Part shown: positions 15,155 to 22,236 of the stretch, piece by piece
How the letters are laid out: each line of letters begins with the position of its first letter
Position numbering within the stretch: the stretch's first letter is position 1
Source: F1-20-MAGs119 sp040401695
GTDB taxonomy: Bacteria > Actinomycetota > Acidimicrobiia > Acidimicrobiales > Ilumatobacteraceae
Assembly: GCA_040401695.1 (NCBI GenBank)
Contig: JBBANY010000031.1
Span: 1 to 26,164, forward strand
DNA: 26,164 nt
Reading direction: 5' to 3'
Position numbers and translations under genes: made by a program
Notes under the pieces: model-generated
Database searches by the model: none
What the model was told of the DNA's origin: nothing
The model's input: only the letters and a program-made list of their open reading frames with translations

Positions 15155-16855
15155 GTGCAGTTCGCTCGGCGCAACAATCGTTTCATTGCGGCGATCGCCG
15201 CCGGCTTTCTCTTGGTCGCCGCGGCCTGCGGTGGGTCCGAGTCGTCCGATGGCGAACGCGATCGCAACATCTCGGGTGGCGCCGCTGCCTCCCAGTCGGC
15301 GCACCCGGCGCCGTATCAAGTCGTGGTCTACCGAATGACTCCGGATAAGGAATGGCTTCCCAAGCCGTGGGCTAGGTGGCGCGAGCAATGGTCCTTCTCC
15401 TGTAGTGGAGTCATCTTGAGCTCACGCTGGATCGCCACGACCGCAAACTGCGTTTCCACCTCAGGGAAAGAATGGGACAAGGAAAGGTTCCGTATCGGCG
15501 TCGGCATGGTCGGCCCATGGGAGCCGATCACGTACGAGAACGAACCCAAGCACATGTTCGGCATCGAAAAGGCGCTGACCGGTGGTTCGTGGGAGAACTG
15601 GGCCTTGTTGAAAACCGACAAGGCAATCGACTTCTCCCAGTTCACGACGGTTCGCCCGATCGACTTGCCCTTCGGCCTCGATGATTCATGGCCGGCCAAG
15701 GGCACGACCGGCCAGATTTCGGGCTACGGAGCGCGTAGCGCCGGCATCAACAGCGTCGGCACGCTGCGCACCGCACTCGTCGAGGTGTTGTCCGATGTCG
15801 GCGACAGTTCCTGCGGGACCTGGGACTCATATGTGAGCGAATCGCGCATTTGTCTCGGTAAGGCGGCCGGCCCGCAGGGTGGGCTCGCGTGCAACTTCGA
15901 CTGGGGCGGACCTGTTGTCGTGAACGTCGAAAACCGTCCCGTGCTCGCGGGCATCATCTCGGAGGTCGACCGACTGGGTAACTGTTCCAACGAAGGCGCC
16001 ACATTGGCGATTCGCGCACGTTCCCTCGCACGTTGGGCCGCCGGTGGTGCGATCAACGACTTCGTCGCAACACCCGACGACCAAGCCGTGAAGTTGACGT
16101 GGAGTAAGCCATACGCAGCGTGGTTCCCCTACGCCGAGGACCCGGAGTGGGACCCGGTGCCGTACGACTATGTCGTCGAGATGAGTGAAGACGGAGGAAC
16201 CACATGGTTCACCCTCAGTGACGGCGAGAACACCAATACAACGGTCGAACTGAGTGGGTTGGAGAACGGCAAGGAGTACGCGTTCCGCGTTGCCGGTCTG
16301 AACGAGATCGTCGCCGAGCGCGCCGACTACCGCTTTTACTCACCGGTGGCGAAGGTGACCGTGGGTCCGAGGGAGCAGCCGGTGGCGGTGCCCGACATGC
16401 CGCTGCTCGAACCCGAGACGCCGCCCGCCGCGGCGCCGACTCTCGCGGGCCAAGAACCACAGGGTGCGACTGACATCGCCCCCAACCCGGCTGAGGCCAC
16501 GATGCCCGCGCCGACGACGGTTGCTGCGGGAGGTGCGACCGCGACAACTGCTCCGGCCGCACCGACGACGGTTGCTGCAGCTTCGGGTGGATCGGCGACC
16601 GTGTCGGTCGCGTCGAAGGAACTCTCCACCTTCAACCCGATCGGGGCAACCGACGTGGCGAAGTTGGCCAAGGCCGATGTTCCCGCGGGTGCTCGCGTCT
16701 CGGTGACGGTCGACAAGGCATCGAAGAAAGTCTGCGTCGTCAAGGGGGCGACAGTCGTCGCGCTGTCGGCCGGCAAGTGCAAGGTGAAAGTTGCAGTTGC
16801 GAGCGGAAAGGGCAAGCCCAAGTCGAAGACCACCACCATCACGGTGAAGAAGTGA
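15155..16855 (+). CDS. Trypsin-fold pseudoprotease lipoprotein with FN3 domain
   Basis: A 566-residue exported protein whose signal peptide ends V-A-A-A-C (Cys25). R-D-R-N-I lies at 35-39, followed by S-G-G. Residues 39-300 have the trypsin (S1) fold, but all three catalytic residues are changed: the A-H-C motif reads T-A-N-C (Asn98 for His57), the Asp102 position is Asn148 in E-N-W-A-L-L, and G-D-S-G-G-P reads F-D-W-G-G-P (Trp250 for Ser195). The Asp194 equivalent (Asp249) is kept. The reading frame is clean throughout, so this is a maintained inactive homolog, not a decaying gene. An FN3 domain follows (about 303-396), then an Ala/Pro/Thr linker and a C-terminal two-Cys domain (about 490-566, C-x14-C). 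The next gene starts inside its stop (GTGA), so the two are co-translated. A binding, scaffold or regulatory role is inferred. Confidence 0.87.
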   Translation: MQFARRNNRFIAAIAAGFLLVAAACGGSESSDGERDRNISGGAAASQSAHPAPYQVVVYRMTPDKEWLPKPWARWREQWSFSCSGVILSSRWIATTANCVSTSGKEWDKERFRIGVGMVGPWEPITYENEPKHMFGIEKALTGGSWENWALLKTDKAIDFSQFTTVRPIDLPFGLDDSWPAKGTTGQISGYGARSAGINSVGTLRTALVEVLSDVGDSSCGTWDSYVSESRICLGKAAGPQGGLACNFDWGGPVVVNVENRPVLAGIISEVDRLGNCSNEGATLAIRARSLARWAAGGAINDFVATPDDQAVKLTWSKPYAAWFPYAEDPEWDPVPYDYVVEMSEDGGTTWFTLSDGENTNTTVELSGLENGKEYAFRVAGLNEIVAERADYRFYSPVAKVTVGPREQPVAVPDMPLLEPETPPAAAPTLAGQEPQGATDIAPNPAEATMPAPTTVAAGGATATTAPAAPTTVAAASGGSATVSVASKELSTFNPIGATDVAKLAKADVPAGARVSVTVDKASKKVCVVKGATVVALSAGKCKVKVAVASGKGKPKSKTTTITVKK

Positions 16856-18675
16856 GCGAACCACGACCATCTTCCGGCGTACTGCGCTCGGCACTGACAC
16901 TCGGTGTCGTGGTTGCTCTCGCTGTCGTAGGTGTGGTGCTCGTGCGTTCGAACTCGTCTGAGTCCGATCGTGATCGCAACGTTGCTGGTGGCAGCGACGT
17001 TGCCATATCCGGTGCGCCCTACCAGGTTGCGCTGTTGTCGTACAAGGTAGGACCGGATGGAACCACCGACGGGAGTGGTCTCGCGTGTGGTGGCGCGATC
17101 ATCGCCGCGAAATGGGTTTTGACCGCCGATCACTGCATTTGGCGGGACTCCGCCGGCCGTGTCTATCCGAACTTCGTTGTCGTCGGTACGGGCGACTCGC
17201 GCTACTGGACCACGATCAATTCGTCGACAGCGCGCACCGCGACGCGGATTCTTCCCGCGCGCGGCGTGGCCGGAGCGTGGCCGAACGCGGACCTCTTGTT
17301 GATCGAAGTGAATCGTCCGTTCGAATTCTCCGCGGCGGTTCGTCCCGCCGCACTGCCAATCGGACTCGACAATGCGACGTGGCCGGCCGAAGGTTCGACG
17401 GGCCTCATCACGGGTTGGGGGGCCACGCTCGACAACGCGGCTCGCACGACGTTGCGCGGTGTCACGATGAAAGTGAACGCAGGCATTCGCTCCGAATATT
17501 GCATCGATGACTCGAGCCCTCCTCGCGGTTTTTACTGGCCTTCGACCTTCATCTCGGCGCAGCATCTCTGTCTCTTGCGTCCGACACGTGACGTCATGGC
17601 ATCGGCGTGCAGTGGCGACAGTGGTGGCCCGTTCGCGATGACCGTCGGCGACCGGACCGTGTTGGCCGGCATCGCTTCGAAAGCCGTTCGCGACCCGAAC
17701 CAGCCGGTCGTTCTCAATTCCCCCGTGTGCACCGGATCGACGCCAAACCTCTACGAACGCGTTGCGTCGGCGCTCGACTGGATCATCCCCGGACCGGTCG
17801 TCGGTTTGTCGGCCGAGACGTCGGGAGGGGTGGCCACCATCAGTTGGGAACCATCTGCAAAGGCACCGGCTGCGGCAACCGACGACTACGTCATCGAATA
17901 CCGGACGACCGGTGTCGGTGAGTGGTCGATCCTGAACGACGGAACCTCGACGGCGACCACGGCAACGATCGAGAATCTTGCGAACGGTACGAACCTCGAA
18001 GTGCGCGTGGCCGGCGTGAACGCCGTCAACGCGCTCGACCCGACAATGCGACAATTCTCGACTGTGAGCTTCGTCGTCGGAGCAGCCGCAACGACGACCA
18101 CCACCTCGACGACGACTTCGACGACGACCACGACGCTTGCGCCGTACACGACGACGATCGCGCCATCGACGACAGCACGCCAGATGCAGATCGGGCCCCG
18201 TCCCACAACGACGACGACAACCACCGCTGTTGCGCCGCCCGCGCCACCCACCGCCGCACCCGCGACGACCGTGGCTTTGGCTCCGCAAACGACTCAGCCC
18301 GCCACCAAGCCGGCTGCGGTCGAGGTTGTGAAAGTCAATGTTGAGGACCCCGGGTTCTCCCAGCCGAAGGTCACCGTCCCCGCCGGGACTCCTCTGCCGT
18401 CTGCCACGCAGGCGACGACCCCACCCGTGGCGGCAAAGCCGTCGCCCGCGGTCGGTGTCAGCCTGACAGCGCTGCAGATCGCGGAGATCACGGGGAATAC
18501 CGTGCCAAAGGGATCGTCGGCGACCGTCAGCGTCGCGAAGGGATCGGCAAAGGTGTGCCGGGCCTCCGGAGCGGGCATTTCTTTCCTTGCCAAAGGCAAA
18601 TGCAGGGCGACGCTGCGTGTGGGTGCCAAACCCGGGTCGGCGAAGAAGAAGAACGTCACACTGAACGTTCCCTGA
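16852..18675 (+). CDS. Membrane-anchored S1 (chymotrypsin-fold) serine protease with FN3 domain
   Basis: A 607-residue protease. A short basic N-terminus precedes one hydrophobic segment (about 12-31) without lipobox Cys, so it is either a signal anchor or is cleaved. R-D-R-N-V is at 40-44, followed by A-G-G, at the place of the zymogen activation site. The triad is intact: His94 in T-A-D-H-C, Asp147 in N-A-D-L-L-L, Ser257 in S-G-D-S-G-G-P. The residue at chymotrypsin position 189 appears to be Ser251 rather than Asp, which predicts chymotrypsin-like rather than trypsin-like specificity. An FN3 domain (about 315-410), a long Thr/Pro linker (about 412-530) and a two-Cys C-terminal domain (535-607, C-x14-C) follow. 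Start GTG overlaps the upstream stop (GTGA); no strong Shine-Dalgarno is seen, which fits coupling to the pseudoprotease gene. Confidence 0.9.
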   Translation: MSEPRPSSGVLRSALTLGVVVALAVVGVVLVRSNSSESDRDRNVAGGSDVAISGAPYQVALLSYKVGPDGTTDGSGLACGGAIIAAKWVLTADHCIWRDSAGRVYPNFVVVGTGDSRYWTTINSSTARTATRILPARGVAGAWPNADLLLIEVNRPFEFSAAVRPAALPIGLDNATWPAEGSTGLITGWGATLDNAARTTLRGVTMKVNAGIRSEYCIDDSSPPRGFYWPSTFISAQHLCLLRPTRDVMASACSGDSGGPFAMTVGDRTVLAGIASKAVRDPNQPVVLNSPVCTGSTPNLYERVASALDWIIPGPVVGLSAETSGGVATISWEPSAKAPAAATDDYVIEYRTTGVGEWSILNDGTSTATTATIENLANGTNLEVRVAGVNAVNALDPTMRQFSTVSFVVGAAATTTTTSTTTSTTTTTLAPYTTTIAPSTTARQMQIGPRPTTTTTTTAVAPPAPPTAAPATTVALAPQTTQPATKPAAVEVVKVNVEDPGFSQPKVTVPAGTPLPSATQATTPPVAAKPSPAVGVSLTALQIAEITGNTVPKGSSATVSVAKGSAKVCRASGAGISFLAKGKCRATLRVGAKPGSAKKKNVTLNVP

Positions 18676-18699
18676 GCGGATTTTCTTACCTTTCTTCTC

Positions 18700-18705
18700 T
18701 ACATT
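18700..18705 (+). promoter_or_regulatory. -10 element of a leaderless promoter (double subtilase)
   Basis: TACATT fits TANNNT and ends 7 nt before the GTG at 18713. It lies in the 37-bp gap after the S1 protease gene, so the double subtilase can be transcribed on its own. Confidence 0.5.
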
Positions 18706-18712
18706 TGGCGGG

Positions 18713-21700
18713 GTGAGAACCGCTCGGAGACGCCTGTCCGCCGCCGTCGCGGCCGGCCTTCTGGGCTCCTTGGTTCCCGTTGCCACACCGCTTGCCTCAA
18801 CCACCTCCGCGGCCGCAGTCGCCGGTGATTACGTCGTTACCTTCGACTCCGACGTCGACGCCGTGGCGAAGGCGCGGAAAGAACGGCTGCTTGGTAACGA
18901 GGTCTCCGACGTCTTCTCAGAAGCGGTCGAAGGGTTCGTCGCCACGCTCGACGCCAACGACGTTCGCCGTCTGCGCAGTGATGCCGACGTGCTGGCGGTC
19001 GAACCCAACTCCACGATTCGTGTCGCTGCCACGCCGGGCCGCTACATCGTTCAGCTTCGTTCGGGCGCCAGCGCCTTTGGCACGGCGTCAGCGGTCGGCG
19101 CGACCAACGTGAGGGCGTATTCGAACGCGATCACCGGTTTCGCCGCCGATCTCACCGCCGAGGCATACGACGCATTGTCCGCCGACCCGAACGTCATCTC
19201 GATCGAGCCCGACGTGATGGTGCAGACGAGCGACACACAGCTCTCGCCGGTGTCATGGGGCCTCGACCGCATCGACCAGCGTGCTTTGCCACTCGACAGC
19301 TCGTACACGTACCCGAATCGTGCGCAGGGTGTGCGTGCCTACGTCATCGACACCGGTGTGCGCGCAAGCCACGTGCAGTTCGGCGGTCGAGTCGCCGCCG
19401 GTTACGACGGCGTACTCGATGGCAACGGCACGAACGACTGCAACGGCCACGGAACCCACGTCGCCGGCACGATTGCTGGCGTCACGGCAGGCGTCGCGAA
19501 GGCGGCAACCGTCGTGCCGGTGCGTGTCCTTGGTTGCAACGGCAGCGGATGGATGTCGGTCGTCATCGCAGGAATCGACTGGGTGATCGCCGACCACGAG
19601 GTGGGCCAGCCCGCGGTCGCCAACCTCAGCCTGGGCGGAGCGAAGTCGCGCATCATGAACTCGGCGGTTGCGCGCGGCGTCGCGGACGGCGTCACGTTCG
19701 TCGTCGCGGCCGGCAACTCGAATGCCGATGCGTGCAATGCGTCCCCGGCCAGCGAGGCGACGGCGCTCACTGTTGGGGCATCGGGCTCCTCCGATCTGCG
19801 CGCATCGTTCTCGAACTGGGGGTCGTGTCTCGACGTATTCGCGCCGGGTGTCGGTATTGCCTCGGCATCGCACACCGGCGACACGATCATGCGCACGCTG
19901 AGCGGCACATCGATGGCGGCGCCACACGTCGCCGGTGCTGCCGCCCTGATTCTCGGCGGCGAGCCTTCCCTCAGTCCCGCACAAGTCGCGGCACGCGTTC
20001 TGACCGGTGCAACCACGAACGCCCTCGGTTCGGTTGGTATTGGTTCGCCGAACAGGTTGCTCTTCACCGGCTCGGCCGATGCCCCGTCGCCGACCACGAC
20101 CGTCGCACCGACAACAACCACACCGACAACAACTGCGCCGACAACAACTGCACCGACAACAACTGCACCGACAACGACTGCGCCGACAACAACCACGCTG
20201 CCAGCTACCACCACGACGGTGCCCCGACCCGCGAACGACAACTTCGCCGCTGCCGCGACGCTCACGGGCCCTTCGGGTCTCGTCGAGGGATCAAATGTCT
20301 ACGCGACCCGTGAGTTGAACGAACCCAACCATGGTGCTTCGAGTGGTGCCGCGTCGCTTTGGTACAGCTGGACGGCGCCATCTGACGGAGCATTGGTGGT
20401 ATCGACGGGATCAACCGGCGGCGCTGCCTACACCAGCACCTTCGACACGCTGCTCGGCGTCTACACCGGCCCAGCAATCGACAGGCTTGCCGTGCAGGCA
20501 GTGAACGACGACTTCGCTCTGGCGAGCGGCCAGCTGTGGAGTCGGGTGTCGATCGAAGTGACGGCGGGGAACACCTACAACATCGCAGTCGACGGATGGG
20601 GTGGCGCGCGGGGACAGGTGAAACTGTCGTGGGCTTTCACCGCCATCGACTACTCGGTGAAGCCGAGTGAACCACGCTCGGTCACGGTCAGTGCGCTCGA
20701 TGGTTCTGGTTACGTGAGTTGGTTGGCACCGACGATCGTCGGCAGGGGAGCGCTCTCGTACACGGCGACGGCGTCGCCAGGCGGTGCGAACTGCAGCACG
20801 GTGGGTCTGCGTTGTTTGATCGGCGGGCTCGTCAACGGCACCACGTACACGGTTACGGTTGTCGCGCGGAACATCGCGGGCGAGGGCCCGGCGTCCAATC
20901 CGCCCGTTGCATTCACGCCGAACACCGCCGCCAACCGACCCGTGCAAACGCGTGCGTGGGGACTCGACCGTGTCGACCAACGCGCACTTCCGCTCGACGG
21001 TACGATCACGCGCAGTTCGAGCGGTCGCGCGGTGTCGCTGTACGTGATCGACACCGGCGTGCTCGCCAGTCACAATGACTTCGGTCTTCGCGTCGCGCAG
21101 GGTCGCAACACGATCGAGAATGCGGCAAACCCGAACGACACGACCGACTGCAATGGCCACGGAACACACGTCGCCGGTACCGCTGCGGGTCAATCCTTCG
21201 GCGTCGCACCCGATGCGACGATCGTTCCCGTCAAAGTGCTCGACTGTTACGGCTCGGGCACTCTCGCCGGCGTCGTCGCAGGTATCGACTGGATGGTTGG
21301 TCATCACCAGGCGGGTGTGCCGGCCGTGGCGAACATGAGCCTCGGTGGTTCGACATCGGTGGCACTCAACGAAGCTGTCGCCCGAGCAGTGGCCGATGGC
21401 ATCACCGTCGTCGTTGCTGCGGGCAACTCGGCGCGCGACGCATGCACCGCTTCGCCCGCAAGCGAACCACTGGCCGTGACGGTCGGCGCGACCGACCGAT
21501 ACGACTCGCGCGCGTCCTATTCGAACTACGGGTCCTGTGTCGACATTTTCGCGCCGGGTAGCAGCATCCTTTCGGCGGGCATCGATGATGCAAACGACGA
21601 GGCAACGCTGTCGGGCACTTCGATGGCATCGCCCCATGTCGCAGGCGCAGCGGCACTGTTGCTCGAGTCTGCGCCGACCCTCGCACCGGCCGACGTTGCA

Positions 21701-22218
21701 CGTCTGTTGACGGCGGCCGCCACGCGCAACATCGTCAACGGTGTCGGTGCGGGCTCGCCGAATCTTCTCCTCTACANNNNNNNNNNCCGGGTGGCCAGGC
21801 CGGCGCAACGACGCCGTCGAGCGAGGCGCCAACGACGACGTCAACTACCTCGACGACGTTGCCGGCGGCGCAGTCGCCCGAGACAACGATCCCGGCGACA
21901 ACCGCGCCTGCTCCGACTGAGACAACGACTCCGTCGACTGCAGCGCCGACAACGGTTGCACCCACAACCACGATCGCGACCGAACAGGTGCAGTTCCGCG
22001 CCAGTGACATTGGTGCGCTCGAAACCCTCCAGCCGCGGGCGACGGTCGTGCGAACGAGCAGTGACCGTGTTCTTCTGCGGATCTCGAATGCCCGCGGAAC
22101 CGTCGACGTTCTCGTGAATGGAAAAATTCTTCTCAAAACGAAGAAGCGCGTTTTGCTCTTGAAGTCCAAGGGCATCGGTGCCAAGCGCGTGACCGTGCGC
22201 GCGTCGGCGACCAAGTAA
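18713..22218 (+). CDS. Bimodular subtilase: two I9 propeptides and two complete S8 domains (contains scaffold gap)
   Basis: A secreted serine protease of at least about 1160 residues. Signal peptide 1-35; two tandem inhibitor-I9-type propeptides (about 38-106 and 108-173). First proteinase K-like S8 domain: Asp213 (V-I-D-T-G), His246 (G-H-G-T-H), oxyanion Asn335, Ser400 (G-T-S-M-A-A-P-H). Thr/Pro linker 458-504; PANDN-type beta domain 506-643; FN3 650-738. Second S8 domain: Asp780, His816, Asn905, Ser970 (G-T-S-M-A-S-P-H). Each catalytic domain opens with W-G-L-D-R-(I/V)-D-Q-R-A-L-P-L-D. The gap at 21777-21786 follows S-P-N-L-L-L-Y. Beyond it, in a different phase, a Thr/Pro linker and a Cys-free beta domain (about 22000-22218) end the protein. 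As 1 plus the gap must be a multiple of 3, the true gap is not 10 bases. Start GTG at 18713; leaderless promoter. Confidence 0.88.
20108..20197 (+). repeat. 15-bp minisatellite coding PTTTA/PTTTT linker repeats
   Basis: Six tandem copies of a 15-bp unit, CCGACAACAACTGCR with small variants in copies 1, 5 and 6, encode a P-T-T-T-(A/T) linker between the first catalytic domain and the PANDN domain of the double subtilase. Whole-unit slippage would keep the frame. Confidence 0.85.
21777..21786. other. Scaffold gap (10 N) inside the double subtilase gene
   Basis: Ten N bases interrupt the gene at the start of a Thr/Pro linker. The coding phase before the gap (codon starting at 21776) and after it (codon starting at 21787) disagree for a gap of 10, so 10 is a placeholder. 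The missing sequence is probably repetitive linker DNA. Confidence 0.97.
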
Positions 22219-22224
22219 CACGCC

Positions 22225-22230
22225 TAGCAT
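22225..22230 (+). promoter_or_regulatory. -10 element of a leaderless promoter (third subtilase)
   Basis: TAGCAT fits TANNNT and ends 6 nt before the GTG at 22237, within the 18-bp gap after the double subtilase stop. Confidence 0.5.
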
Positions 22231-22236
22231 CGCCTT

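Noticed and set aside
15155..16855. Pseudogene status for the inactive S1-fold gene
   Set aside because: The frame is intact over 566 codons, with the FN3 and C-terminal domains, a ribosome binding site and coupling to the next gene all preserved. Loss is confined to the catalytic residues.
16969..16992. Plain trypsin-type zymogen site R-(I/V)-(V)-G-G
   Set aside because: An extra Asn separates the Arg from Val-Ala-Gly-Gly, and the same R-D-R-N-V occurs in non-protease neighbours. A simple tryptic activation reading is therefore not supported by itself.
16336..18804. Long open frame of 822 codons on the minus strand opposite the S1-fold genes
   Set aside because: It is antisense to two well-supported protease genes with clear domains. 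Its translation is Arg-rich and low in structure, as expected of a shadow frame in GC-rich DNA.
20108..20197. Possible CRISPR array from regular repeats
   Set aside because: The 15-bp units are directly tandem with no spacers and lie in frame within a protein linker.
20411..21844. Minus-strand open frame of 477 codons opposite the double subtilase
   Set aside because: It runs across the N gap and is antisense to conserved catalytic motifs. Its composition is shadow-like, with many Arg and His and no domain.
21787..22218. Separate small gene downstream of the gap, or a frameshifted pseudogene
   Set aside because: The frame continues upstream to the gap without a start signal, and its Thr/Pro linker composition matches an interdomain linker. 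The phase change is explained by the arbitrary length of the N run.
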